The notes under the pieces: generated by a model | What the model saw: the letters and a program-made list of their open reading frames with translations, nothing else | Database searches by the model: none | Told to the model about the DNA's origin: nothing | NCBI GenBank assembly: GCA_944327245.1 | Contig: CALVHD010000018.1 | Span: 1 to 37,340, forward strand | Direction: 5' to 3' | DNA: 37,340 nucleotides | DNA from: Candidatus Gastranaerophilales bacterium | GTDB taxonomy: Bacteria > Cyanobacteriota > Vampirovibrionia > Gastranaerophilales > Gastranaerophilaceae | Shown here: in pieces, positions 1-8,104 of the stretch | Position numbering within the stretch: the stretch's first letter is position 1 | Layout of the letters: every line of letters begins with the position of its first letter | Position numbers and translations under genes: made by a program

Positions 1-1
1 T

Positions 2-55
2 ATATATAAAAAATTAAATATGCTAATGGTCTATCAAATGGTTAACAGATTATAA
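2..55 (+). CDS. Possible C-terminal tail of a LuxR-type response regulator (5' end outside window)
   Basis: An open frame enters from the left edge and stops with TAA at 53-55, just before the rny ribosome-binding site. Its 17 codons begin I-Y-K-K-L-N and contain a Q-x-V spacing. The second REC-LuxR protein in this window (27710-28330) has S-I-Y-K-K-L-N near its own C-terminus, where the last helix of a GerE/LuxR domain starts. I infer that a regulator of this family ends here and may be co-transcribed with rny. Only 17 codons are visible and the last ten match weakly, so this is tentative. Confidence 0.3.
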   Translation: MYKKLNMLMVYQMVNRL

Positions 56-68
56 GAGGACCGGAACA

Positions 69-1601
69 ATTAATACTATAATATACATTATTCTAGCTTT
101 ATTAGTAGCGTTTTGTGCTTTAATGACAATACTTTTTGTAAGACAAAAAGCTAAAGTAGAAGTGCTGGAAAAAAATGAACAAAAATATATCCAAGATTTT
201 AAAGAAAAAGAACAATTCCTTAAAAAAGAGGCTTTAATTTCCGCTAAAGAAGAACTCCACAAAGAAAGAATGGAGCTTGATGAATTAACAAGAGAAAAAA
301 AGCAAGAATTTGAAAAAATTCAGCAAGATTTGTTAAAAAAAGAAGACGAATTGGAAGAAAAATCTCAAGGAATTGTAGATAGAGAGGTTATTCTTTCTAA
401 AAAAGAAGATGAACTTGAGCAAAAAGAAGATTATTTAGCTGATGCAATTGCTCGTCAGATAACCGAATTGGAACGTGTTGCTCAAATGTCCAGAGAAGAA
501 GCAAAAGCTACTTTATTAAACCAATTAAAAGATGAATTAGCGCAAGAAAAAATTCAATTAATTCGCGAGAACGAAATCGAAATAAAAGAAGCAGCTGAAG
601 AAAAATCTCGTGAAATCTTAAGCCAAACTATGCAAAAATGTGCAATTGAACAAGTTATTGAAACAAGTGTTTCGGTTGTATCATTACCTTCTGATGAAAT
701 GAAAGGAAGAATTATAGGGCGTGAAGGCAGAAATATAAGAACGCTTGAAACTCTAACAGGTGTTGATTTAATTATTGATGATACACCTGAAGCAGTTGTA
801 TTATCTTCTTTTGATCCTGTTAGACGTGAAGTTGCAAAATTAACTATTGAAAAACTTATCCAAGATGGCAGAATACATCCTGTCAGAATTGAAGAAGTTT
901 ATGAAAAATCTGTAAAAGAAATTGAAAATAAAATTAAACAAGAAGGTGAACGCGCAGCCGTTGACCTTGGAATTATGAACCTTAACAAAGAGCTAACAAA
1001 AACACTTGGACGCTTATATTATAGAACAAGCTACGGACAAAATGTTTTGAAACATTCAATTGAAGTTGGTCAAATAGCAGGTATGCTTGCTGCCGAACTT
1101 GGGTCTGATGTAAAAAGCGCTAAGCGTGCAGGGCTTTTACACGATATAGGCAAGGCAGTTGATCAAGAACAAGAAGGAACACATGTTCAACTTGGTGCTG
1201 ATCTTTGTCGTCGTTTTGGCGAGAAAGAACATATAATACATGCTATTGAAGCACACCATGATGATGTTCCTTGTACTACTTTGACTGATGCTTTGGTAAA
1301 AATTGCAGATACTATATCGGCAGGCAGACCCGGTGCGCGTCGTGATACGCTTGAAATCTATATTAAACGCCTTAAAAAACTGGAAGAAATTGCTAACAGT
1401 TACGAAGGCATTAAGCAGTCCTTTGCTGTGTCAGCAGGTCGAGAGGTTAGGGTTATTGTTCAGCCAAATATGTTTGATGATGTTGCAAGTTCAAAATTGG
1501 CAAGAGATATCGCAAAACGCATTGAGGATGAATTGGAATACCCCGGACAAATTCGTGTAACGGTTGTAAGAGAAGTGCGAGTTACCGAAATTGCCAAATA
1601 A
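69..1601 (+). CDS. rny: Ribonuclease Y, with an apparent ATT start codon
   Basis: RNase Y is a membrane-anchored endoribonuclease that starts mRNA decay. The order is typical: an N-terminal hydrophobic helix, a long charged coiled coil, a KH domain (GRIIGREGRNIRTLE and the following DDTPEAV), an HD domain (LLHDIGKA) and a conserved C-terminal region ending in EYPGQIRVTVVRE. The first ATG in frame is at 123, but starting there discards most of the membrane helix, which reads through from codon 69. No ATG, GTG, TTG or CTG lies in frame between the stop at 24-26 and 123. A good ribosome-binding site (AAGAGGA, 54-60) sits eight bases before ATT at 69. Starting there gives 510 residues, close to the family norm of about 520. 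The gene is followed by ymdB, as in Firmicutes ymdA-ymdB. Family call is certain; the start is inference. Confidence 0.95.
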   Translation: MNTIIYIILALLVAFCALMTILFVRQKAKVEVLEKNEQKYIQDFKEKEQFLKKEALISAKEELHKERMELDELTREKKQEFEKIQQDLLKKEDELEEKSQGIVDREVILSKKEDELEQKEDYLADAIARQITELERVAQMSREEAKATLLNQLKDELAQEKIQLIRENEIEIKEAAEEKSREILSQTMQKCAIEQVIETSVSVVSLPSDEMKGRIIGREGRNIRTLETLTGVDLIIDDTPEAVVLSSFDPVRREVAKLTIEKLIQDGRIHPVRIEEVYEKSVKEIENKIKQEGERAAVDLGIMNLNKELTKTLGRLYYRTSYGQNVLKHSIEVGQIAGMLAAELGSDVKSAKRAGLLHDIGKAVDQEQEGTHVQLGADLCRRFGEKEHIIHAIEAHHDDVPCTTLTDALVKIADTISAGRPGARRDTLEIYIKRLKKLEEIANSYEGIKQSFAVSAGREVRVIVQPNMFDDVASSKLARDIAKRIEDELEYPGQIRVTVVREVRVTEIAK

Positions 1602-1617
1602 ACCTTAGGCAACATTA

Positions 1618-2433
1618 ATGCAAAAAGATTTTAAATTATTATTTATAGGTGATATTGTTGGCCGTTGCGGCAGAAATATCGTAAGTAATTTTTTAGTACA
1701 GAACAATAGAAAATCTGAATATGATTTTGTAATTGCAAATGTTGAAAATGCGAGTCATGGTTTTGGTTTAACAAAAAAAAATTACGACGAACTGCTAAGT
1801 TACGGCATTGACTGCATGACAAGCGGAAATCATATATGGGATAAAAAAGACATTTTGTCTTATATAGATGAAACAGATGTTTTAATTCGGCCATATAATT
1901 ACCATAAATCTGCCCTAGGGGTTGGTTATAGAATATTTGATAAAATAGTTGTCATTAATCTTCTTGGTAAAACTTTTATGCCGCCAATTGATTGTCCGTT
2001 TGTGGCATTAGAGAATATTATAGAAGAATTAAAAAATAAAATCGATATAACTGATAAAATTATTTTTGTTGATTTTCATGCAGAAGCAACTGCCGAAAAA
2101 CAGTGTTTTGCCCGTTTTGCTTTTGATATGGGCGTAAGCGCTGTTGTTGGCACTCATACGCATGTTCCGACTGCTGATGAAACAATAATTGACGGTCATG
2201 CTTTTATTTCTGATGTTGGTTTTTGCGGCAGCAAAATGGGTGTTATCGGCATGGAATATCAGTCATCATTAAAAAGATTATTAACCTCAATAAATGAACG
2301 GTTTGATGTAGAGATGGCGTTGCCATATGTACTTAATGCTTGCGAAATAGTGTTTAGCGGAAATTGTGCTAAGAGCATTAAAAGAATAAGTTTTGAATAT
2401 AGTGAACAAGAGGAAAAGGAAAGTGAAGATTGA
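1618..2433 (+). CDS. ymdB: YmdB-family metallophosphoesterase (2',3'-cyclic-nucleotide phosphodiesterase)
   Basis: This 271-residue protein matches the YmdB/TIGR00282 family of dinuclear-metal phosphoesterases acting on 2',3'-cyclic nucleotides. Visible metal-site motifs are FIGDIVG near the N-terminus, ANVENASHG, TSGNHIWD, DFHAEATAEK and GTHTHVPTAD, in the family order and at full length. It starts 16 bases after rny, and its last bases overlap the start of the next gene. In Bacillus subtilis the orthologue is encoded beside RNase Y and affects its activity, so the pairing suggests shared RNA-turnover work. Family assignment is firm; the physiological substrate here is not shown by the sequence. 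Confidence 0.92.
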   Translation: MQKDFKLLFIGDIVGRCGRNIVSNFLVQNNRKSEYDFVIANVENASHGFGLTKKNYDELLSYGIDCMTSGNHIWDKKDILSYIDETDVLIRPYNYHKSALGVGYRIFDKIVVINLLGKTFMPPIDCPFVALENIIEELKNKIDITDKIIFVDFHAEATAEKQCFARFAFDMGVSAVVGTHTHVPTADETIIDGHAFISDVGFCGSKMGVIGMEYQSSLKRLLTSINERFDVEMALPYVLNACEIVFSGNCAKSIKRISFEYSEQEEKESED

Positions 2434-3271
2434 TTTACATATCCATACAACTTATTCAGACGGAATGTTAAGTCCAGAAAAAATTGTAGATACCGCAATT
2501 CAATGCGGACTTGATGTAATTGCTTTAACAGATCATGATAATGTTCTTTCTCATAAAGTAGCGCATGATTATATTAAAAAAAATAATCTTAAACTTGAAG
2601 TTATTCCCGGAGTTGAAATTAATACAATATATAAAGGCTGGGAAGTTCATATTTTGGGCTATTTTGTAAATGAAGATAATCAGCAGTTTATTGATATGTT
2701 GAATTTTCAACAAAAAGCCAGAATTGAACAAACTCATAAAATTATTGATTTATTGGCTAAAAAACAAGGAATTAAAATAAAATTTGAAGATGTACAAAAG
2801 CTTGTAGCTCCAAAAGGTTCAATAGGAAGACCTCATATTGCAAGAGCAATAACTTCTTGCGGCGGCAGTTCAAATATCATGGAAGCATATGCAAAGTTTA
2901 TTAATAATAATTCCGATGTTTATATCGAAAGAAAAACTGTTTCACCTCATGATGCTGTTGAAATTATTTCTGAAGCAGGCGGAATACCAGTATTTGCCCA
3001 TCCAATTGATGTCGATATAGCAGACAGTCTAACGTGTGAACTTGTTAATTACGGCTTAAGGGGAATTGAAGCTTACCATAGGAAGCATTCTCCGGCTGCT
3101 GTCGAACATTTTTCCACTTTGGCTGAACAATATGGTCTGATTGTAACAGGCGGATCTGATTTCCATGCTCCCTCTATAAACCATGGAACAATACTTATGG
3201 GTAAAAATTTTGTTCCGGATTGGATTTACGATAAATTAATTCTCGAGAAAAAGAAAATAGATATGATTTAA
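2423..3271 (+). CDS. PHP-domain phosphoesterase, TrpH/YciV (RNase AM) type
   Basis: This 282-residue PHP protein carries the metal-binding motifs DLHIHTTYSDG, LTDHD, PGVEINT, HILGYF, GRPHIARA, FAHPI and GGSDFHA, in the order seen in TrpH/YciV proteins. Those remove 3'-phosphate from 3',5'-nucleoside bisphosphates or act as 5'-3' exoribonucleases on short RNA. The frame can start from TTG at 2393, but GTG at 2423 is preferred: AGGAAAAGGA (2411-2420) precedes it and the protein then begins directly with the PHP motif. That start overlaps the ymdB stop by 11 bases, implying translational coupling. Its stop is interlocked with that of the convergent peptidase gene. Substrate is inferred from family and context. 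Confidence 0.88.
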   Translation: MKIDLHIHTTYSDGMLSPEKIVDTAIQCGLDVIALTDHDNVLSHKVAHDYIKKNNLKLEVIPGVEINTIYKGWEVHILGYFVNEDNQQFIDMLNFQQKARIEQTHKIIDLLAKKQGIKIKFEDVQKLVAPKGSIGRPHIARAITSCGGSSNIMEAYAKFINNNSDVYIERKTVSPHDAVEIISEAGGIPVFAHPIDVDIADSLTCELVNYGLRGIEAYHRKHSPAAVEHFSTLAEQYGLIVTGGSDFHAPSINHGTILMGKNFVPDWIYDKLILEKKKIDMI

Positions 3272-3867
3272 AAATCATTTTCAAGATATTCAAAGAATTT
3301 ATGGAATTTTTTATTTAAAAGTTCCATATTTTCTTCTTCGTCTATTTCGATTGTTAGTGTTGGAATTTGTCTTTCAATTCCGCAATATGTCCCAAAACTC
3401 CCCGGAGTAGGATAGCCGATATCATTGCTTGTAGGATATCCTATAATAGAGCTTGCAATTTCGGCCAGATTTTGCGCCGGGCCGTCAAAATTGACAACTT
3501 TATATGGTGAGTGGATGGTTATAATTGCACTAAAGTTGTTTTTGTTTATTAAATCCACCAAAAATTGAGTTTCTTTTTCGCTATTTGGTTTGTATCCTCC
3601 GAAATAGTCGCTGTTTAAATCATTTAATTCCCAGTTTTTGGTTGGAAAATTTCTGTTTAAATCAACATTGTTTAAATTTTTTCTTTTTTTGGATGGGTTT
3701 AGCTTTGGAATATAATATACATTATTTTTTGATGGAGTATTTTTTTTAAGATATGAATTTATAAAATATTCACCCTGTGTTTCATCTCCATGAAATACGC
3801 CAATAATGAGTATTTTTTTATTTGATAATTTATTTTCTTTTTTAATTAATTCTATATTGTTTTTCAT
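3268..3867 (-). CDS. Small M14-family zinc peptidase, MpaA-like
   Basis: The 199-residue protein has a compact M14 carboxypeptidase fold: GVFHGDETQGE (His and Glu zinc ligands), VDLNRNFPTKNWE, TIHSPYK (third ligand) and LTIEIDEE (probable catalytic Glu). This resembles MpaA, which trims murein tripeptide in the cytoplasm, and also succinylglutamate desuccinylase-like proteins. No signal peptide is seen, which suits cytosolic recycling of cell-wall peptides. The frame extends to 3900, but those codons lie inside the rpaB terminator hairpin, so the ATG at 3867 is chosen; no clear ribosome-binding site precedes it. Substrate is uncertain. Confidence 0.75.
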   Translation of the reverse strand: MKNNIELIKKENKLSNKKILIIGVFHGDETQGEYFINSYLKKNTPSKNNVYYIPKLNPSKKRKNLNNVDLNRNFPTKNWELNDLNSDYFGGYKPNSEKETQFLVDLINKNNFSAIITIHSPYKVVNFDGPAQNLAEIASSIIGYPTSNDIGYPTPGSFGTYCGIERQIPTLTIEIDEEENMELLNKKFHKFFEYLENDF

Positions 3868-3909
3868 ATTTAATAATAAAATATGGCTTGTGTAAGCCAC
3901 AAGCCATAT
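3868..3909 (-). terminator. Intrinsic terminator of rpaB
   Basis: A perfect 12-bp stem (3881-3892 with 3898-3909) encloses a 5-base loop. On the minus strand it is followed by TTTATTATTA. It lies 15 bases past the rpaB stop and just before the peptidase gene, so the two are probably separate transcripts or linked only by read-through. Confidence 0.75.
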
Positions 3910-3924
3910 AATGCAGTTATTTTA

Positions 3925-4668
3925 TTAACCTATTCTTTGAAACATATATCCGATTCCTCGAGCTGTTAAAATAAGCTCAGGATTAGCAGGATCTGTTTCT
4001 AATTTTGAACGTAATCTTGAAATGTGAACATCAACAACACGTGTGTCGATTCTATGATCTGGCGGATATGCCCATACATGTTGTAAAATTTCATTTCTTG
4101 AATAAGCAGTTCCTGAATTGTTTACAAGTAATTCTAATAAACTAAATTCCATACCTGTAAGGCGAATTCTTTCATTTTTGCGATATACTTGTCTTCTTGC
4201 AGTATCAATTTTGATATTACCTGTTGTAATAACATTTTTTGTTGTTTTGCCTGTTGGAATTGTTATATCTTTGTTTACAGTTCTTCTTAAAACAGCTTTT
4301 ACACGAGCTTCAAGTTCTTTTGGGCTAAATGGTTTAATTACATAATCATCGGCACCCAATTCCAAACCTGTAATTCTTTCTGATACATCTCCTAAAGCTG
4401 TCAGGATAATAATCGGGACATCTGAAACTCTTCTTATTTCTCTTGTTACTCCATATCCATCCATTTTTGGCATCATAACATCAAGAATTACTATATCGGG
4501 GTTTGTTTTGTTAAACAGTTCAACCGCTTCTTCGCCGTCTTCTGCTGTTACAACATTATATCCGGCCATTTTTAAGCGGGTTTCAAGAATTCTTCTGATA
4601 CTTGCTTCGTCATCTACAACTAAAATCTTCTGTTTTGAATCGGTTTGCTCTTGGACGTCTTTGGTCAT
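3925..4668 (-). CDS. rpaB: RpaB/Ycf27-type OmpR-family response regulator
   Basis: A 247-residue two-component regulator with an N-terminal receiver (acidic D19/D20, phospho-acceptor D63 in ILDVMMPKMDG, T90, K112 in VIKPFSPKE) and a C-terminal winged-helix domain ending in TARGIGYMFQ. The stretches EASIRRILETRL, DGYGV and ITGLELGADDYVIKPFSPKE match cyanobacterial and plastid RpaB/Ycf27 very closely. In Cyanobacteria RpaB binds HLR1 boxes and controls stress and photosynthesis genes. No photosynthesis gene is seen here, so the regulon must differ. ATG 4668 follows AAGGAAG. No kinase gene adjoins it. A strong terminator follows. Family call is very secure. Confidence 0.93.
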   Translation of the reverse strand: MTKDVQEQTDSKQKILVVDDEASIRRILETRLKMAGYNVVTAEDGEEAVELFNKTNPDIVILDVMMPKMDGYGVTREIRRVSDVPIIILTALGDVSERITGLELGADDYVIKPFSPKELEARVKAVLRRTVNKDITIPTGKTTKNVITTGNIKIDTARRQVYRKNERIRLTGMEFSLLELLVNNSGTAYSRNEILQHVWAYPPDHRIDTRVVDVHISRLRSKLETDPANPELILTARGIGYMFQRIG

Positions 4669-4763
4669 TTTTCTTCCTTACTTATTCATTACTTTTTAAC
4701 ATTACAAAATATATATTTTTTTTAACTAATATTAACATAAATTAATTTTTTTTGCAAAAAGAT

Positions 4764-4790
4764 AAAAAAAATGCTCGCTTGTTGCGAGCA
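4764..4790 (-). terminator. Intrinsic terminator of the 4830-5390 gene
   Basis: A 7-bp stem TGCTCGC/GCGAGCA (4772-4778 with 4784-4790) with a 5-base loop is followed on the minus strand by a run of T (4764-4770). It separates the orphan coiled-coil gene from rpaB. Confidence 0.85.
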
Positions 4791-4829
4791 GTTTTGGTTA
4801 TATTTAAATTAGGATTTGGAGTTAGCTTA

Positions 4830-5390
4830 TTAGCTTAATCTTATTGTGCTATTTTGGATTTCTTGGCTTTGAGAGCTTTTTAGTTGTTCAAGCTCTGCTT
4901 GTTCTGATTCAACCAAGGTTTCTAATTCTGTTTGTTTATCTTGCATTTCTTTTTCTTTTTCATTTAGAAGCGGCATAAAGTAATTTTCTGCAAATTCTTT
5001 TAGGGCTTCTTCATAAAATTCTTGATACATTGTATCTGTATCTAAATTTCCGCTTTCATCATAGTATAATTGTGCTTGAGCTGTTAATGAAGGGTTATTG
5101 TAGTATTGTTCTTGTGTTACTGTATCATATGCTGATGCATAGTAATCAGTTTGTTCTTGAGCCATTTGAGAAGCTGCTTCATTAGAATAACCCATAAAGT
5201 CAAGCGCATCACCAAATAAATCTTTACCTACAGAAGCTATTTCTGATGGGGTAACTGAACCATCAGCAATCGCTGTTGAAAAGTTTGATAACCTTCTCAT
5301 CTGTCTTGATAGCTGTAATTTTTCCATTGTGTGATCATTGATACTTCTTTGAAGTTCACACCTTCTTAATGACATAATTAACCACGCCAT
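4830..5390 (-). CDS. Hypothetical acidic coiled-coil protein
   Basis: I do not recognise this 186-residue protein. ATG at 5390 follows TAGGAGTG, so the start is well supported. Residues 1-45 are basic and helical (several Arg around SLRRCELQRS and SRQMRRLS). The middle is rich in Tyr, Gln, Ala and Asp. The last third (about 130-180) is a charged heptad-like coiled coil rich in Glu, Lys and Gln, ending in a Ser/Gln tail. There is no signal peptide or membrane segment. It is a single-gene unit with its own terminator and a 145-bp upstream gap shared with the divergent radical SAM gene. Probably lineage-specific; a structural or scaffolding role would be a guess. Confidence 0.75.
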   Translation of the reverse strand: MAWLIMSLRRCELQRSINDHTMEKLQLSRQMRRLSNFSTAIADGSVTPSEIASVGKDLFGDALDFMGYSNEAASQMAQEQTDYYASAYDTVTQEQYYNNPSLTAQAQLYYDESGNLDTDTMYQEFYEEALKEFAENYFMPLLNEKEKEMQDKQTELETLVESEQAELEQLKSSQSQEIQNSTIRLS

Positions 5391-5487
5391 AATAATTACA
5401 CTCCTAACCTAATTAAATTTTTAAACTAACCTTACAATATAATAAAGTAGTTTTTTATCTTAAAATTGCTCTTTATTTTTTATTTGC

Positions 5488-5505
5488 TTAACATTACTTA
5501 ACAAT
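5488..5505 (+). promoter_or_regulatory. HLR1-like direct repeat upstream of the radical SAM gene
   Basis: TTAACATT, AC, TTAACAAT forms two 8-bp direct repeats separated by two bases, starting 48 bases before the 5536 start codon. The cyanobacterial RpaB box is KTTACAWWNNKTTACAWW; each half here differs from it at one position. An rpaB gene lies nearby. Regulation by RpaB is inference, and the local AT content raises the chance level. Confidence 0.35.
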
Positions 5506-5535
5506 AATTTTTCTTGTTTATAGTTTAATAGAGAT

Positions 5536-7317
5536 ATGATAGATGATAATTTTTTAGCTGAATATGAAAATATACTATTTCAAGTTGAGCGCCCATCCAG
5601 ATACATAGGGGATGAATATGGTTCATATGATAAAGATTTCAATTCTGCGGATGGCAAATTTCTTTTTGTTTTTCCGGATAAGTATGAAATAGGAATAAGC
5701 AATTTTGGCCATAAAATAATTTACGATTTAATTAATAAGAAAAAAAATTTACTTTGCGACAGGTTATATGCTCCAGATAAAGATTTTTTAGAGTTATTAA
5801 AGAAAAATAATAAAGAAATTTATGCTCTTGAGTCTAAAAGAAAACCTAAAGAGTTTGATATAGTTGGTTTTGGACTTCAGTATGAAATGTGTTATACAAC
5901 TGTTTTAAAATTGCTAGAAATGTCTGACATACCAATATTTTCTAAAGACAGAAATGATACTCATCCGATAATTATGGCAGGAGGGCCATGTACATCTAAT
6001 CCTAAACCTATGAATAAATTTATTGATATTTTTATCATTGGAGATGGTGAGGATGTAAATATCGAAGTATTAGAAAGATATATTAAATTAAAAAATAAAA
6101 TGCCAAGGAATGAAATAATTAAAGAATTGGCAAAGATTGAGGGCGTTTATGCGCCATTAGTTAATAATAAAGCTGCGAAAAGAATTGCCAATTTGACTTA
6201 TGAAAATCATCCCGTAAATTCTCCAATTCCTCATTTTGCCTCTGTACACGATAGAGCAATAATTGAATTAAGACGAGGTTGCGGCAGATTGTGTCGTTTT
6301 TGTCAGGCTTCACACATTAATCTTCCGATTAGAGAAAGAAAAAAAGATGATATTGTGAAACTTGCTAAAGAATATGTTAAAAACACAGGTTATGATGAAT
6401 ATTCTTTATTGTCTTTATCTTCAAATGACCATGGAAAAATTGAAGAAATTTTAGCTGATTTAAGTTGTCATTTCAGAGGAACAGGGATTAATGTTTCTTT
6501 GCCATCACAACGAGCAGACAGATTTTCTTTGGAACTTGCTAAGTTAGCTCAAAGCGAAAAAAAAGCAACCGTTACTATTGCGCCTGAAGCCGGAAGTCAA
6601 AGAATGCGTGATGTTATCAATAAGAATTTATCTATAGAACAAATAATTAATGCAACAATTTCTTGTATTAAGAATGGCTGGAATAAAATTAAATATTATT
6701 TTGTTATCGGTTTACCTTTTGAAACTTATGATGATTTATCCGGAATTGTGGATTTAATTGAAAAGATTAATCTTTCCTGCCGAGAAAACGGTTTAAAATA
6801 TCCTCAAATTACTTGTTCGATATCTGTTTTTGTTCCAAAACCGCATACTCCTTTTCAATGGGCAAGGCAAAACACTATTTCTGAAATACAAGAAAAGATT
6901 AAATATCTAAAGGAATTAAAAGATAAATTAAAAAATGTTAAATTCAATTTTCATAATCCCAAAATGTCGCAATTGGAAGCTTTTTTCACTCGCGGGGATG
7001 AAAATTTGTGTGATTTTATTTATGAACTATATAAACAAGGCTCATATTTAGATTCTTGGGATGAAAATATGGATTTTGATTTGTATCAAAAAGTTGCAAA
7101 CAAATTGAACATAGATATTGAAAAAGAGGCTTCAAGAGAATTTTTAAGCGATGAAATTTTACCTTGGGACAATATTTTCTATGGTGTTAATAAATCTTGG
7201 CTTTTGACTGAGTACAATAAAGCAAAACAGGCGATTGCAACTGTTCCTTGTGAGGTAAAATGCAATAATTGCGGAGTATGTTCTAATTTTAAAACTAAAA
7301 AGATTTTAGATAAATAA
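5536..7317 (+). CDS. Radical SAM protein with B12-binding-like N-terminus (TIGR03960-like)
   Basis: This 593-residue protein has an N-terminal domain resembling the cobalamin-binding fold (FPDKYEIGISNFGHK, FDIVGFGLQYEM, PIIMAGGPCTSNP, FIIGDGED). A radical SAM barrel follows, with the cluster motif C249-x3-C253-x2-C256 in RRGCGRLCRFCQA, and later TIAPEAGSQRMR and VIGLPFET. The order is that of the widespread but poorly characterised TIGR03960 family, often fused or adjacent to a DUF2344 protein; none is seen here. A CNNCGVC cluster at the C-terminus may hold another iron-sulfur or metal site. The ATG lacks a strong ribosome-binding site. An HLR1-like repeat lies upstream. Reaction unknown; possibly RNA or protein modification. 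Confidence 0.85.
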   Translation: MIDDNFLAEYENILFQVERPSRYIGDEYGSYDKDFNSADGKFLFVFPDKYEIGISNFGHKIIYDLINKKKNLLCDRLYAPDKDFLELLKKNNKEIYALESKRKPKEFDIVGFGLQYEMCYTTVLKLLEMSDIPIFSKDRNDTHPIIMAGGPCTSNPKPMNKFIDIFIIGDGEDVNIEVLERYIKLKNKMPRNEIIKELAKIEGVYAPLVNNKAAKRIANLTYENHPVNSPIPHFASVHDRAIIELRRGCGRLCRFCQASHINLPIRERKKDDIVKLAKEYVKNTGYDEYSLLSLSSNDHGKIEEILADLSCHFRGTGINVSLPSQRADRFSLELAKLAQSEKKATVTIAPEAGSQRMRDVINKNLSIEQIINATISCIKNGWNKIKYYFVIGLPFETYDDLSGIVDLIEKINLSCRENGLKYPQITCSISVFVPKPHTPFQWARQNTISEIQEKIKYLKELKDKLKNVKFNFHNPKMSQLEAFFTRGDENLCDFIYELYKQGSYLDSWDENMDFDLYQKVANKLNIDIEKEASREFLSDEILPWDNIFYGVNKSWLLTEYNKAKQAIATVPCEVKCNNCGVCSNFKTKKILDK

Positions 7318-7318
7318 A

Positions 7319-8104
7319 TTATAATCTATGAAATATTGGTTTCATTTTGTCAAAGGTTGTGAAATATTTATAGCCTATTGATTTTAGAAATTCTTGCATG
7401 TCTTTGATTTTATAACCTAAGTGTTTTGTATTGTGTGAATCTGAGCCTATAGTTATAATTTCGCCGTTTAGCTCTTTGTATAATTTTAAAATATTTTTTG
7501 ATGGCATTAAGTCTTTTAGATTGTATCTGAATGAAGATGTATTGAGTTCAATTCCTTTTTGATTTTCGATTATATGAACTAAAATTTTTTCAATTATTTC
7601 TTTTGAAAATTTAAAAGGATATTCGCCAAAGTCATCATATCTTCTTATTAAATCTAAATGACCTAAAACGCTGTAATTGTTAAAGACTTTAATGGTATTG
7701 TAGATTTCTTCATAATATCTTTGGTTGTATTGAGCTTGTGTTTTGCCGTTTTGAAAGCTTCTATCCCATAAATCTTTATCTTCAACAAGATGAAAAGACA
7801 TGATTATAAAATCAAAAGAGTATTTTTTAAATACATTTTCAAAGTAATCTTTGTGATGGGCTTGCATACCAAATTCCATGCCTTGTTTAATTTTTATTTT
7901 GTTTTCATATTTTTCTTTTAATCTTTTTATTTCTTTAAAATAATTATTATAGTCGCAAATAACACAGGTTTTGCTGCCATAATCCGTATGGTCCGTAAAA
8001 CATATTTCATCAAGTTTTAGAAATAAAGCTTGTTTAATATAGTCTTCCATTATTACATTTGAATCACAGCTGTAATTTGTGTGGATATGATAATCTACAA
8101 ACAT
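7319..8104 (-). CDS. PHP-domain histidinol-phosphatase family protein (HisK type)
   Basis: A 261-residue PHP protein with DYHIHTNYSCD, FTDHTD, GMEFGMQ, FIIMSFHLVED, VLGHLDLIRRY, IELNTSS and IGSDSHN, the HisK histidinol-phosphatase arrangement. In histidine synthesis this enzyme dephosphorylates L-histidinol phosphate. No his gene is nearby. It is instead the last gene of a signalling operon, its ATG overlapping the TAA of the DivK-like receiver gene by one base (TAATG). It may be the orphan histidine-pathway phosphatase or a phosphoesterase of another small molecule or signal. Family firm, substrate uncertain. Confidence 0.8.
   Translation of the reverse strand: MFVDYHIHTNYSCDSNVIMEDYIKQALFLKLDEICFTDHTDYGSKTCVICDYNNYFKEIKRLKEKYENKIKIKQGMEFGMQAHHKDYFENVFKKYSFDFIIMSFHLVEDKDLWDRSFQNGKTQAQYNQRYYEEIYNTIKVFNNYSVLGHLDLIRRYDDFGEYPFKFSKEIIEKILVHIIENQKGIELNTSSFRYNLKDLMPSKNILKLYKELNGEIITIGSDSHNTKHLGYKIKDMQEFLKSIGYKYFTTFDKMKPIFHRL

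Noticed and set aside
123-1601. ATG 123 as the true start of RNase Y
   Set aside because: It would remove most of the conserved membrane helix and ignore the well-placed ribosome-binding site at 54-60; ATT 69 explains both better.
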